From positions 2,586,480 to 2,650,479 of the forward strand of contig NZ_CP150629.1 in NCBI RefSeq assembly GCF_038022665.1: DNA of 64,000 bases, in the 5' to 3' direction. A program made the position numbers and the translations under genes. Under the pieces are notes generated by a model that had not been told where the DNA came from, ran no database searches, and worked only from the letters and a program-made list of their open reading frames with translations. Source of the stretch: Methanolobus sp. WCC4. Lineage in GTDB: Archaea > Halobacteriota > Methanosarcinia > Methanosarcinales > Methanosarcinaceae. How positions within the stretch are numbered: position 1 is the first letter of the stretch; every line of letters starts with the position of its first letter. Of this stretch, positions 19,414 through 28,906 are shown piece by piece.

Positions 19414-19650
19414 CTATTCTGAAAGCCTCAGCTTACTTTCATACTCATCACGAATAAGCTGCATCATCTTACGATTGGCATCTATAACGAATCCACCAAC
19501 ATAACCACAGTATTTGCAGTGGTAAAGACCTTCTATGCCACCTGCCTCAAAATAGAGATCAGGACTGCCGCAGACAGGACATACCTCTGTCAGTTCCTCG
19601 TTATCTTCCGATTCCCGAATATCCGATCGTTCAGTATCATTTTCTTCCAA
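19414..19650 (-). CDS. Small zinc-ribbon protein
   Basis: This 78-residue protein has one zinc ribbon, CPVCGSPDLYFEAGG ... YHCKYCGYVGGF, with paired CxxC knuckles at about residues 24-27 and 45-48. The N-terminus is acidic and the C-terminus is a charged helix (MMQLIRDEYESKLRL). Small archaeal zinc-ribbon proteins of this kind are common; the partner or nucleic acid bound is unknown. The start is TTG 19650 with GGAGGAAC upstream. It ends with TAG; in-frame readthrough would add about 26 basic residues up to a TGA in the S3Ae terminator, which I consider fortuitous. Confidence 0.75.
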   Translation of the reverse strand: MEENDTERSDIRESEDNEELTEVCPVCGSPDLYFEAGGIEGLYHCKYCGYVGGFVIDANRKMMQLIRDEYESKLRLSE

Positions 19651-19719
19651 AACAGTTCCTCCACCGGTTTTCCCCGACTGACACTGTACCTGTACAATAA
19701 CATCTATCGTTAAAGCATA

Positions 19720-20691
19720 TCAAACTATGTGCAAAGTACCTGACAGTTCAACCGGATAAGGACGGAAGAAGGTCTGGTTCAAAAGATACCCGACGTTGAA
19801 CTCCTCTGCCTTTGATAGGAACCATTCCCTGAGTTCGAATATGGTTGACCTGTTCTCACGATACTTCTGTAATCTCTGCATGAAAATGAACTTCTCACCT
19901 GCACTCAGGTTCCTGGAGAAATACCCGAATGCATGCATGAGTGCGTTTACAACGGAACCGCTTCCCGCAGGTTCGGATAATATCTGCAACAAAAGCTGGA
20001 GATAACTCTCATATACCTTCTCCACAGGGAGATCATCCCTGTTAGCGACGATAGTGCCCATCTTTGTAAGAAGCCTCTGATCACAGGCCATGAACAACAA
20101 CTTGTTCCTTGTATGATATTCAAGTAAAGAACTCATCTTCACTGAAAGTGAGGCAGCCCTGAAAGAGGCCAGTGCGAAGACCTTTGTCAAAAAATGGTCC
20201 CTTAGAAGAGGGTCGTTCATCTGTATCTCATCGATTGCAGGCAGGTCAGGATATTCGCTCAGGACCGCCTCAGCAAAAAAGCCATTTCCCCCACGATGCA
20301 GATATTCATCACCAACAGAATCAGGAAATACTTTAGTCATACCGATACCGCATGAAGGTGACTTTGATTTGAGTATGAAACCATCGAAATCATCCAGTTC
20401 ATAAAGATAGGACCTGGAAAATCCCTTCATCCTCTCTGTCAGATCAAGTCCTGTGGCTGGCTGGATGAGTTTCTTATTTCCATCATCCACTATGAGAATA
20501 GGCTCTCTGGGAACCCCCAGACCGATCTCACACTCGGGACACACATCGATGAACTCGACAAATGGTCTCATCATTTCCATTAAGGGAAAGGATACCATCT
20601 GCCCGTCGTAGCGACAGTTGGCAAAGCCAAGACACTTACTTATGACAATGATTGGGCGTGAGTGAATTATGTCCTTATGAGATGTCATCAT
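19720..20691 (-). CDS. DUF523-DUF1722 domain protein
   Basis: This 323-residue protein joins two domains of unknown function. Residues 12-150 are DUF523, with SKCLGFANCRYDGQ, DVCPECEIGLGVPREP and KSKSPSCGIGMTKV; the conserved cysteines suggest metal or iron-sulfur binding. Residues 195-310 are DUF1722 (YbgA-like), mainly helical. The fusion of these two is common in bacteria and archaea, sometimes beside DNA photolyase genes. No reaction is known. A photolyase-related gene is present in this window, but about 29 kb away. It ends with TGA. Confidence 0.82.
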   Translation of the reverse strand: MMTSHKDIIHSRPIIVISKCLGFANCRYDGQMVSFPLMEMMRPFVEFIDVCPECEIGLGVPREPILIVDDGNKKLIQPATGLDLTERMKGFSRSYLYELDDFDGFILKSKSPSCGIGMTKVFPDSVGDEYLHRGGNGFFAEAVLSEYPDLPAIDEIQMNDPLLRDHFLTKVFALASFRAASLSVKMSSLLEYHTRNKLLFMACDQRLLTKMGTIVANRDDLPVEKVYESYLQLLLQILSEPAGSGSVVNALMHAFGYFSRNLSAGEKFIFMQRLQKYRENRSTIFELREWFLSKAEEFNVGYLLNQTFFRPYPVELSGTLHIV

Positions 20692-20766
20692 AAGTTAAAC
20701 AGCGGAATACGAAAAAGAGTTTTTGGATAGAACGATTGAAAAAAGAAAAAAAGAAGGATCGAAGTA

Positions 20767-22632
20767 TCAATCCTTACGTCTGAAAAGAACCATTGAGACC
20801 ATGACACCAATAGCTGTCAATACCCCAAATCCAGGAGCACTGTTCGCATCCTCTGTAGCATCAGAAGCTTCTTCTGCAATGTTAGCGCCAATCTCAATTT
20901 CATCTTCTTCTTCATATACATCTGGTGTGGACTGCAATGGTGTTTCTTCACTATCTGCTACTGAATCACCTTCTTCCTCATCATTTTCGTCCTCATCAGG
21001 TTCTATAATTCTGAGCTCAGTACCTGTATTACTACTTGAAGAACTTCCACTACTTTTTGAAGTAACAGTAGTAACAACCACTTGTTCATCGGTCTTTGCA
21101 GAGTCAGTGATCAGAGTGGTGTTTACATTACCAGAACTATCAACAGTCATGATACCAATCTCACAAACAGTACCCTGTGAGATACCTGTTGCATTGAAAC
21201 ATTCAGATGTTACTGTCTTGAAATAATTTCCATCGATATAAATATCACAGTGGTCAAAGTCCACATCTGAAGGATTGGTCCAGCTCCAGTTGATCCAGGT
21301 ATAACCTACATCAGCCTCACTTAACCCTGTAACAGAAGCAGGTGCAGTACCATCAAGTGTGGTAGCAGTGTCATTGACCCAGGTTGTGTTGATATTACTG
21401 GACTGGTCAACGGTCCTTATTCCTATTTCATAGCTTGTGGAATCAGAGAGACCAGTGACATTGAAATGCTCTGTTGAAACGTTTGCTTTGAAGACTCCAT
21501 CGAGATATACCATGCTGTGATTGAAATTGCTGCTTGAAGGATTGGTCCAGCTCCAGTTGATCCAGGTCGGACCGACATCTGATTCAGCCAGACTGGAAAC
21601 AGATGCCACAGGAGGATTATAAATTGCCAGTGGAAACTGATCTATATTAGCAGGATCAATGACATATTGCATATCGCAGATACCATCATTATCAGCATCA
21701 GGAGTTAGCTGGCTGAAACCCGTTCCGTCAGTTCTGGCCCAATAGTTACCACCATTGAAAGGACCGCCCACAATATTTGCTCCCGGAGTTAAAGGCATGT
21801 TCCAGACATTGCCCACATTTACATTAGAGATGCCTGCATTTATGACGTTGCTTAAATAGTTGTTGTAGATTGTATTATGGTCAGACCAATCTACCTGGAT
21901 TCCATAATAGTTACCTGATACATTGTTAGAAACCAGCAGACCATTATCTGACCTCTGATAGGAAATACCTGCGTAACTTGTGGGATTTCCATTGATAAAA
22001 CTATTACTATCCAATATTGTACCCATTGCATCTCCTACTAATATACCGTGTCCACGACTATTTGACACTGTATTTCCAACTACCTGGCAATTGTCTGAAA
22101 GAGCTACCAACATCCCATCCCCTCCACTATAAATTACAACATTGCCAGTCAATTGACAATTATCAGAATCAAAGACCGAAATACCAGTACCGGAATTTCC
22201 TGATACGACACAATTTGTTACAATACAAGCGTTAGCAGATGAAATTGAAACACCATAATATCCATTACTTATTTTTAGATCTTGTATAACTACACCGTCT
22301 GCTGAAATACTAAAGGCAGCATTCGGAAATGAATTAGAGGATGCCTGTACTACAGTATCTTCAGGATTACTTGATTCGGACATTATAGTGATACCGGGCG
22401 TGAGCACACTAACATTCTCATGATATGTTCCCGGTTTAACAACAATAATGTCACCTGGTACTGCAACAGTAACTGCAGCATTTATCGTAGTGTAGGTTTC
22501 AGACGGACCTACAGTCAATGTTGCTGCAGATGCACAGTTTGCAAGCAATACAAAAGCTAAAAGCGCTACTATCGATATTTTCGATAAACTAAACAAAGTA
22601 CTGTTCTTACGTATTTTTTTATGTACCACCAA
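20767..22632 (-). CDS. PGF-CTERM surface protein with beta-helix and fibronectin III repeats
   Basis: This protein of about 621 residues has a signal peptide (hydrophobic run SIVALLAFVLLANCASA), then a NosD-like right-handed parallel beta-helix (roughly residues 40-310, with many NCxxxGN and GI turns), two fibronectin type III-like repeats sharing GYTWINWSWTNPS and GPTWINWSWTNPS, an acidic spacer, and a C-terminal PGF-CTERM signal APGFGVLTAIG plus RRKD. That signal is known to be processed by archaeosortase A, with lipid anchoring. It is probably exported and bound to carbohydrate or the S-layer. GGAGG at 22636-22642 fixes the start at TTG 22632 or GTG 22629, not at 22644 where that site itself would be coding. 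Confidence 0.88.
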   Translation of the reverse strand: MVVHKKIRKNSTLFSLSKISIVALLAFVLLANCASAATLTVGPSETYTTINAAVTVAVPGDIIVVKPGTYHENVSVLTPGITIMSESSNPEDTVVQASSNSFPNAAFSISADGVVIQDLKISNGYYGVSISSANACIVTNCVVSGNSGTGISVFDSDNCQLTGNVVIYSGGDGMLVALSDNCQVVGNTVSNSRGHGILVGDAMGTILDSNSFINGNPTSYAGISYQRSDNGLLVSNNVSGNYYGIQVDWSDHNTIYNNYLSNVINAGISNVNVGNVWNMPLTPGANIVGGPFNGGNYWARTDGTGFSQLTPDADNDGICDMQYVIDPANIDQFPLAIYNPPVASVSSLAESDVGPTWINWSWTNPSSSNFNHSMVYLDGVFKANVSTEHFNVTGLSDSTSYEIGIRTVDQSSNINTTWVNDTATTLDGTAPASVTGLSEADVGYTWINWSWTNPSDVDFDHCDIYIDGNYFKTVTSECFNATGISQGTVCEIGIMTVDSSGNVNTTLITDSAKTDEQVVVTTVTSKSSGSSSSSNTGTELRIIEPDEDENDEEEGDSVADSEETPLQSTPDVYEEEDEIEIGANIAEEASDATEDANSAPGFGVLTAIGVMVSMVLFRRKD

Positions 22633-22891
22633 ATGTACCTCCAATTATTATTGGATATAAGAGTCCTGTTTTTAAGAATATGATAATTAACATATTGTGC
22701 ATCAATTCACAGTTATATAAATATTTCTTTTTTAACACTGTTAACATTGAGATATCTATATTTTATGATAATGATGAGAAGTTCTAAAGATCAAAAAAGG
22801 GAAAAAAGAACAATGAAAAAAGTATTTTGAAACTGGGAAATAAGAAAAATGAGAAAATGAAAAGAGAAAATTGAATCCAAATCTCTTTTCT

Positions 22892-24601
22892 TCACTTATG
22901 CGTATAATATGCCACTACTTCCCCGGCAACAGCATCGATCCTGCAGAAGCCGAATCTCTCGAACTGGACAACCTTATCCAGCTCTGTAGCGACCTGTCTT
23001 TCACCGATACCTGTGAACTCGCCATCTGGTGAGAGTACCTTTACAGGAACCCCGTCCATTGGTGCCCAGTGTATGATCCTCATCTTCTCTTTCTTCACGG
23101 ACTCGATGGAATCACCGAGGTACTTTGCCTGCAGGGGTTCGGTGGAAGTGATCTCAACATTGTACAGGTCCTTGAGCCTGATCTTCGAACCTTCCTCAAG
23201 CTTCTCTGCATCCTCTTTGCAGATGTATACCTTATTGTTAACCTCGATCTCACGGCATCCCCTGTCCTCGGTCGGATGCAGTGCAGGAGTTGTCTTACAT
23301 GGACCGGTTCCTGTTATCTCAAGATCAACAGGGTCCCATACGAAGAAGTACCTGTTCGCTACAGGGTCCACAAGCTTGCGGTTCTCTGCATAGAGAGTAT
23401 CCATACTGATGCTGATATCGGTCTCTCCGACACCCATCTCGATGAAGAACTTACGGATTGCTTCAGGGAGTATACCTCTCCTGCGCAGTGCACGGAGCGT
23501 TGGAAGACGTGGGTCGTCCCATCCTGAGTACTCGCCGTCCTCAATGGCCTTACGGAGTCCGCTTGTACTGAACTTACCGAACTCATGCATCTTCACACGA
23601 CCCCAGTGAGTTGTCTTCGGGTATTCCCAGCCGAGGTAGTTGTAGATGTAACCCTGACGCTTCTCACTGTCCATCAGGTCCTTACCCCTGATAATGTGGG
23701 TCATGCCAAGTTCGTGGTCCTCGATGGCACCCTCGAAATCAAGCAAAGGCCAGACACAGTACTTGTCATCCACTTCAGGACGTGGGTGCGGGGTCTTGAC
23801 TATCCTGAAAGCACCGAAATCACGAAGAGCAGGATCCTTGTGGGTTATATCGGTCTTGATACGCAGGACAGCGGACCTCTCCTCGTACTCGCCTGCAACC
23901 ATCTTCTCCCAGTGTTCCATGTTCTCCTCTGGATCAATATCCCTGTGAGGACATGGCTCCTTGGCATCCTTGAACTTCTTGAAATCAGCACCGTCACAGA
24001 AACATACGTATGCCTTGCCCATCTCAATGAGCTTACGGGCATAGTCGTAGTACATTGGTACCCTGTCAGATGCAATGGCCACTTCATCAGGGACTGCACC
24101 GAGCCATTTGCAGTCATCCACATACCAGTCATATGCCTCGAGCATGGGACGTTTGGTCTGCGGGTCGGTATCATCGAAACGGATGATGAACTTACCACCG
24201 TATTTCTTCACGTACTCGAAATTCACAATGATACCACGGGTGCTTCCAAGGGTTGGCGGACCGTTTGGATTTGGTGCAAAACGCATCACCACCTTCTGAC
24301 CCTCTTCAACATCCAGTGCCTTAAGACCCTTATCAGGTTCCTTCTTTGTGTTCAACTCCTCTATAAGTTCGGGAGCAAGAGCTTCAAGACGTGCCTGCCA
24401 CTGTTCAGGTGTCTCTTTTGCAACCTCGGCAAGTACTTCCTGAATAACAGGTGTAACGTCCTTTGCTTTTGGACGAAGGTGGGGGCACTCTCCCATGACA
24501 CGGCCCATGACTGCACCTATCTGTGGTGCCTGGCCGTATTTCACAGCGTTCTGGAGTGCGTACTTCTCTATGGTCTTCTTGTCATCGTCAGTTAAAGTCA
24601 T
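22892..24601 (-). CDS. gltX: Glutamyl-tRNA synthetase, archaeal type
   Basis: The 569-residue class I synthetase has the HIGH-region variant RFAPNPNGPPTLGSTRG near residue 105, the segment IIRGKDLMDSEKRQ and the KMSKS-region variant HEFGKFSTSGLRKAI near residue 345, then an archaeal/eukaryotic GlxRS-type beta-barrel anticodon domain. It is the non-discriminating GluRS expected in archaea, charging tRNA-Glu and tRNA-Gln for later amidation. GGAGAACTATA stands before ATG 24601. The length is normal. It is not in an obvious operon. Confidence 0.95.
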   Translation of the reverse strand: MTLTDDDKKTIEKYALQNAVKYGQAPQIGAVMGRVMGECPHLRPKAKDVTPVIQEVLAEVAKETPEQWQARLEALAPELIEELNTKKEPDKGLKALDVEEGQKVVMRFAPNPNGPPTLGSTRGIIVNFEYVKKYGGKFIIRFDDTDPQTKRPMLEAYDWYVDDCKWLGAVPDEVAIASDRVPMYYDYARKLIEMGKAYVCFCDGADFKKFKDAKEPCPHRDIDPEENMEHWEKMVAGEYEERSAVLRIKTDITHKDPALRDFGAFRIVKTPHPRPEVDDKYCVWPLLDFEGAIEDHELGMTHIIRGKDLMDSEKRQGYIYNYLGWEYPKTTHWGRVKMHEFGKFSTSGLRKAIEDGEYSGWDDPRLPTLRALRRRGILPEAIRKFFIEMGVGETDISISMDTLYAENRKLVDPVANRYFFVWDPVDLEITGTGPCKTTPALHPTEDRGCREIEVNNKVYICKEDAEKLEEGSKIRLKDLYNVEITSTEPLQAKYLGDSIESVKKEKMRIIHWAPMDGVPVKVLSPDGEFTGIGERQVATELDKVVQFERFGFCRIDAVAGEVVAYYTHK

Positions 24602-24762
24602 TATAGTTCTCCGGGAAGATCAAATCGCGAATTGAATAAGATAGTTTTACAAACACATATGAAGAGGTCATAAATTCCATAGACCCCTGTAATGATAGCA
24701 TAGTAGGATGAATTATAAGAACTGGACTTAAAAGATATGGTCGGTACAGGTGGTATGATCGA

Positions 24763-25062
24763 TCAGAGGGACTGACCGGTCTCTTTCACAGCCTCTGTCC
24801 TGCTGATAAGTTCGTCAATGTCCTTTTCAAAATCAGAAAGGAACTCCTTTACGGAATCACCTGCGATCGCACCATGTGATGATGGCTTTATCAACTGTTC
24901 CTGTTCAAGTACACGTAATGAATAACGGACCTTGTGCGTAGGCATACCTGTCTCCTCTGCCAACTTTAGTATGCCGATCGGACCTCTTTCAATGACCACT
25001 TTTAGAACCTCAAGATGACGCTGGGCCAGTTCCAGCTCCCTGTTAACCTGATCGAACAGCAT
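24763..25062 (-). CDS. Winged-helix DNA-binding protein
   Basis: The 99-residue protein has a helix-turn-helix core, LKLAEETGMPTHKVRYSLRV (residues 37-56), followed by a wing-like segment and a charged C-terminal helix. It looks like a small archaeal transcriptional regulator. Its ATG overlaps the TAA of the FAH-family gene (TAATG), so the two are translationally coupled; it may regulate that operon, but this is only inferred from position. It ends with TGA. Confidence 0.75.
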   Translation of the reverse strand: MLFDQVNRELELAQRHLEVLKVVIERGPIGILKLAEETGMPTHKVRYSLRVLEQEQLIKPSSHGAIAGDSVKEFLSDFEKDIDELISRTEAVKETGQSL

Positions 25063-25793
25063 TATACAACCTCGTTGGTCAAAGTCCCTATTCCTTCTAT
25101 CTCTATCTCTACAGTATCCCCCGCATGCAGTTCACCAACACCTGGCGGAGTGCCTGTAGCAATGATGTCTCCCACTTCCAGCGTCATTATGCTGGAAATG
25201 AACTCGACAAGATACGGAACATCAAATATCATATTGGAAATGTTCGAATCCTGTACCACTTCACCGTTGACACGGCATCTGATTAAAGCATCATCCGGGT
25301 CGAGATCCTCAACCGGAACTATGAACGGACCCATCGGTGCAAAGGTATCGAAACTCTTTGCCCTTGTCCACTGCCCATCCTTCTGCTGAAGGTCACGGGC
25401 GGTCACATCATTGAAACATGTAAAACCTGCTATCACATCGTAGGCCCGGTCGTAGGTTATATTCTTACATTTCTTACCGATCACGATAGCCAGTTCAGCT
25501 TCATAATCGACCCTTTCGCTTATCTTAGGATATATCACCTTGCCATGATGTCCTATCACAGCAGAAGGTGGTTTGATGAAAAGTAGTGGTTCTTCCGGTA
25601 CGGACAGACCAAGTTCAGCTGCATGATCATGGTAATTGAGACCTACACAGATTATCTTGGAAGGATCGGAAGGTGGCAATATCTCCAGGTCTGAGAGTTC
25701 ATACTCTGTGAATCCACGTTCCTGTGAAGTGACGGTGTTGCCATTTACCTCACCATAGAACACTTCGTCCTTGTATCTGAATCGTCCGAACAT
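25062..25793 (-). CDS. Fumarylacetoacetate hydrolase family protein
   Basis: This 243-residue protein has the FAH fold with its metal site: ICVGLNYHDHAAELG near residue 50, SERVDYEAELAIVIGK near 95, FNDVTARDLQ near 127, and GDIIATGTPPGVGELHAGD near 212. Family members hydrolyse or decarboxylate acylpyruvates or keto acids (for example acylpyruvase and 2-hydroxyhepta-2,4-diene-1,7-dioate isomerase). The substrate in methanogens is not known. The gene is followed by an overlapping HTH gene. Length and motifs are intact. Confidence 0.88.
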   Translation of the reverse strand: MFGRFRYKDEVFYGEVNGNTVTSQERGFTEYELSDLEILPPSDPSKIICVGLNYHDHAAELGLSVPEEPLLFIKPPSAVIGHHGKVIYPKISERVDYEAELAIVIGKKCKNITYDRAYDVIAGFTCFNDVTARDLQQKDGQWTRAKSFDTFAPMGPFIVPVEDLDPDDALIRCRVNGEVVQDSNISNMIFDVPYLVEFISSIMTLEVGDIIATGTPPGVGELHAGDTVEIEIEGIGTLTNEVV

Positions 25794-25984
25794 TAGTGCA
25801 ACTGTTTTGTTCTCATTCTAGATAAGGATAGGTGCTAAAAGAGGTAATAAGTAACATTTTGGTCAATATGGACCGTGCGAACGGACCGAAAAAAAGAATG
25901 TAAATGATATCCGATGCATCGGAAATCATTCACTATATGATCAGATAATTTCCACGGTGCTCTGGAAAAGCACTATCCTGAATA

Positions 25985-27079
25985 TCAAAGGATCCTTGAT
26001 ATTATCAGAACGACAAGCATGGCGGCAACGCCAATTGCCCAGAACTTGACCGCTTCGTTCAGTGGTATCCTTATGTCCACGGGTCCCTCTCCTGATACCG
26101 GAATATTTCCTGCTCCTGCAATAACAGCTGATGAAGCGACACTGCCGGATATAGTTGATCCCTCTGCAGATGCAGACCGATCGAACCCGGATGCAGTTTC
26201 TTCTTCTATTGATGCTTGTGGCATGCCCGATGAAGGAGTTCCTATCACATCATAAACAGGTGTTTCCGGTTCTTCCATCTGAATGATATCTTCTTCCTTT
26301 TCATAGCTGAATGCAGATGGAGCCTCTTCCTGAACCGGAGCAGGTGTTGATGAGAAGGTGTCCTCGGGCTCATTTGTTTTCTCCATGGTCTCCTCTTCAG
26401 GTTCAGGAGTAAAATGTCCTGCGAACATGGATGCCTCTTCTACCTGTGCAGCAACCGACCCTTCTGAACTGCCTGCACCGAAGACATTCTCATCCTCCTG
26501 ATCATCCTCATCTTCAATGAACGTTGGTGAACCGTTGTCCTCATCGTCTCCAGCGAATGTATCACTGAATGCAGATTCATCCCCCATGGGAGGATTGAAG
26601 GAAGATACATCATTTTCACCTGATATTTCACTCTCTTCTGCAACAGGTCCGGGGGTCTCTGTCACCCATTCCTCTTCAGGTTCGTTCTTTTCTGCCATGA
26701 CAGGAGCAGCAGGTTCCCTTACGAATTCCGTATCTTCGACTACGGAAGGTTCGGATACGAATGTATTCTCTTCGACAGCAGGTACAGATGGTACTGCATG
26801 AGCTGCACCAGAATCATATTTCCTGCCTATAAGTCCCTGATAGTCAGGGTCGATCTCTATTGCAAGGTCAAAGCATTTCTTGGCTTCTTCAAAACGTCCG
26901 AGTTTCTCAAGACCTTTGCCTTTCTTGAACCATGCCTCTGCATTGTAAGGGTCGATATCCAGTGATTTGGTGTAGTATTCGATCTGTTTCTCGATAGTTT
27001 TGGCAGAGTCGGCCATCTTCATCCAGTTCTCAGCAGCTTTCTGCTTCTTCTTTGCTTTAACGTCATCTAACATTCCCAT
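25985..27079 (-). CDS. TPR protein with acidic linker and C-terminal membrane anchor
   Basis: This 364-residue protein has two tetratricopeptide repeats at residues 15-85 (AENWMKMADSAKTIEKQIEY and the NAEAWFKKGKGLEKLGRFEE repeat), a long low-complexity region rich in Glu, Pro and Ser (about 95-330) and a hydrophobic C-terminus (FWAIGVAAMLVVLIISRIL), typical of a tail-anchored scaffold. The start at ATG 27079 is favoured by GGTG; the longer frame to 27100 begins in the hairpin. The ribosome site and start codon lie in a perfect inverted repeat (27079-27103). Partner unknown. Confidence 0.8.
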   Translation of the reverse strand: MGMLDDVKAKKKQKAAENWMKMADSAKTIEKQIEYYTKSLDIDPYNAEAWFKKGKGLEKLGRFEEAKKCFDLAIEIDPDYQGLIGRKYDSGAAHAVPSVPAVEENTFVSEPSVVEDTEFVREPAAPVMAEKNEPEEEWVTETPGPVAEESEISGENDVSSFNPPMGDESAFSDTFAGDDEDNGSPTFIEDEDDQEDENVFGAGSSEGSVAAQVEEASMFAGHFTPEPEEETMEKTNEPEDTFSSTPAPVQEEAPSAFSYEKEEDIIQMEEPETPVYDVIGTPSSGMPQASIEEETASGFDRSASAEGSTISGSVASSAVIAGAGNIPVSGEGPVDIRIPLNEAVKFWAIGVAAMLVVLIISRIL

Positions 27080-27132
27080 AGTTGACACCTTTTTTGTCAA
27101 CTACCGTACCCCTCGTAGCCCAGCACGGTAGT
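27079..27132 (-). promoter_or_regulatory. Two overlapping inverted repeats over start of TPR gene
   Basis: Arms TAGTTGACA and TGTCAACTA (27095-27103 and 27079-27087) form a perfect 9-base palindrome that includes the GGTG ribosome site and the A of the start codon. A second perfect 8-base pair, 27100-27107 with 27125-27132, shares four bases with it, so the two hairpins exclude one another. TATA-like sequence lies at 27133-27151. Either an operator or an RNA switch would fit. Confidence 0.6.
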
Positions 27133-27264
27133 ATAAATTCAAATATACGCCAGTGTACCTTCCAGTCCTTATGTCCTGATAGGATAACTGTTTTTGCTTA
27201 TTTTTATGCAGGTGGCACATATATAATAATGTTTGTACAGAGTTCATGAATATCTGTTATCGTG

Positions 27265-27798
27265 CTACTCTTTGAGTTCCTCATACTCAAATGCCCACAT
27301 AGGGAGACCCTCAATCTCTATGTGCTCCAGATGTTCCATCTCATGGGCAGCGTAAAAAGCGGACGGACCCTTGAAAGACATTGTCTTTTCCTCAAGCTCC
27401 TTAACGAATATCTTTCTCTTTTCCGTACTGATGGCTGCAACGATCACCCTTTCTGCTTTCAGGGTAACCGAATAGGGTCTTGTGACAAGGGAACGTTCAT
27501 CTTTGTTCCCACACCTCTCAAGTCTGTGAACAACACCTTCTTTGGATACATATTCAGGATTCAGAAAAAGATAGACCTCTTCTATAGTGTTGCCTGTCCT
27601 GGTTTCCTCGTCATAGTTCGTAAAGACCTTCATAACCGAGATACTTTGCAGGTCACCTGCAGCATAGCTCCAGGCGCCTCCCAGTTTCAGGGAAAGTATC
27701 ATTGGATAGAAAGCATCCCTGGGGAGACCGAACCTGCCGAACATAGCCTCTTCCCTGGCACTGAACTTGAGGATAGCTTTGAGATCATTGACCTTCAT
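27265..27798 (-). CDS. Peptide deformylase-like protein
   Basis: This 177-residue protein has the order of peptide deformylase motifs: LGGAWSYAAGDLQS near residue 38 in place of GxGxAAxQ, NPEYVSKEGVVHRLERCGNK near 82-100 in place of the EGCLS box, and a metal-binding AAHEMEHLEHI near 150 like HExxH. So His, His and probably Cys ligands are present. Archaea start proteins with unformylated methionine, so a classical role is unlikely; it may act on another N-acyl or peptide substrate. It ends with TAG. I am fairly sure of the superfamily and not of function. Confidence 0.7.
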   Translation of the reverse strand: MKVNDLKAILKFSAREEAMFGRFGLPRDAFYPMILSLKLGGAWSYAAGDLQSISVMKVFTNYDEETRTGNTIEEVYLFLNPEYVSKEGVVHRLERCGNKDERSLVTRPYSVTLKAERVIVAAISTEKRKIFVKELEEKTMSFKGPSAFYAAHEMEHLEHIEIEGLPMWAFEYEELKE

Positions 27799-27990
27799 GT
27801 CTGATGGTAACTATGGATATTGCCTGTTAAATAAGTTGGCAGTAATGAAGTGCCGATAAGATGATCAGAGAAGATGAGAAGAAAAAGGTCAATAGATCTT
27901 TTAAGAAAAATGATATTTTCTGAACAAAAAAACTAAGTTTATATCCTACTAACTCAATCTATTTTTATTACTTTTAAAGGAGAGGACTTA

Positions 27991-28215
27991 GTGAAACTGA
28001 AAATGGTGAAGTGTAGTGATGTGGGCATCAAGAACTGTGCTTACATAGCAATTGGAAATGAACTTGATGAAGTTGAACAGACCATGTTCGATCATATCGA
28101 AACCGAACACGTGGATCTCCTTGAGAATATGAGCGATTACGATGCTGATCAGCTCAAACACAGGGTTTCCACTTTCCTTGGGAGAAGTTGTAGCTGCGGG
28201 CATCATCATCATTGA
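27991..28215 (+). CDS. DUF1059-like small protein with natural His tail
   Basis: The 74-residue protein resembles DUF1059: a KCSDVGIKNC motif at residues 7-16, YIAIGNELDEVEQTMFDHIETEH in the middle, then a C-terminal SCSCGHHHH. The end could bind zinc, nickel or copper. GGAGAGG before GTG 27991 supports this start; an ATG at 28003 is possible. The gene is alone, with T-rich sequence before and after. DUF1059 function is unknown. Confidence 0.72.
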   Translation: MKLKMVKCSDVGIKNCAYIAIGNELDEVEQTMFDHIETEHVDLLENMSDYDADQLKHRVSTFLGRSCSCGHHHH

Positions 28216-28406
28216 ATGTTTTGAAAATACGATACGTTCTGAACACTATTTTCATTTTTCTATCTCATACCAGAAGGTATCTGTGTAAAAACTATAAGAT
28301 GAGCTTTTGCTTCAGGTACAGAACATCAAAACATGTTTATAACTAGTTAAATAATATATTAATTTAGTATTGATCCAACGTATCGTTGCCCTGTCGAGGT
28401 GTTTCC

Positions 28407-28853
28407 ATGTTATCAAAGAACCGGATGGTTGGCCTGCAAATAGTAGTGTTTCTGATGTTATCACTTTCTTTATCAGGATGTGTGGAAGATGATGCGAGTG
28501 ACCTGGCAATAGCAGACATGACCGAGAACAGCGTCACCAATATCCAGGAACCTGAGGTAACTACGGGTTCTTCAGGTGAGACGATAATTGTCCCGGAAGG
28601 AATTCAGGTCAGTTACTGGAAGATAGCTGTTGACAGGATACTTATCACCATAGAGAACACCGGCGATTCCAGTGTCTTTGTGAATACCATCGGTGCTGAT
28701 GTGTCATTCGATGATGATATGTCGACGTTCAGGCATTACGAAGCAACTGTGAATTCAGAGCTTGGCACCAATGAAGAGAAAATGATCACCATCAGGATCC
28801 ATCAACTGAGCGACTGGGAGAGACCGCATCTGTTAACGATAGATGTCTCCTGA
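28407..28853 (+). CDS. Small lipoprotein
   Basis: The 148-residue protein has a lipoprotein signal: hydrophobic LQIVVFLMLSLSLSGC with the lipobox Cys at about residue 25, followed by an acidic spacer. The rest (about 70-148) looks like a beta-sandwich: VSYWKIAVDRILITIENTGD, a pattern seen in small surface domains on carboxypeptidase-like or COG1361-like proteins. It is probably anchored outside the cell membrane. GAGGTG stands before ATG 28407. No partner is obvious next to it. Confidence 0.7.
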   Translation: MLSKNRMVGLQIVVFLMLSLSLSGCVEDDASDLAIADMTENSVTNIQEPEVTTGSSGETIIVPEGIQVSYWKIAVDRILITIENTGDSSVFVNTIGADVSFDDDMSTFRHYEATVNSELGTNEEKMITIRIHQLSDWERPHLLTIDVS

Positions 28854-28906
28854 ATCAAGGATCATATTCCATTCTCTTTTTTCTTCATTTCAGGCAGTTA
28901 AGAAGG

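Noticed and set aside
23585..24595. Long + strand open frame antisense to gltX
   Set aside because: It is a shadow of the GluRS gene on the other strand, whose motifs are unambiguous.
27262..27804. 180-codon + strand open frame
   Set aside because: Exact shadow of the deformylase-like gene; the minus strand holds the metal-binding HEMEH motif.
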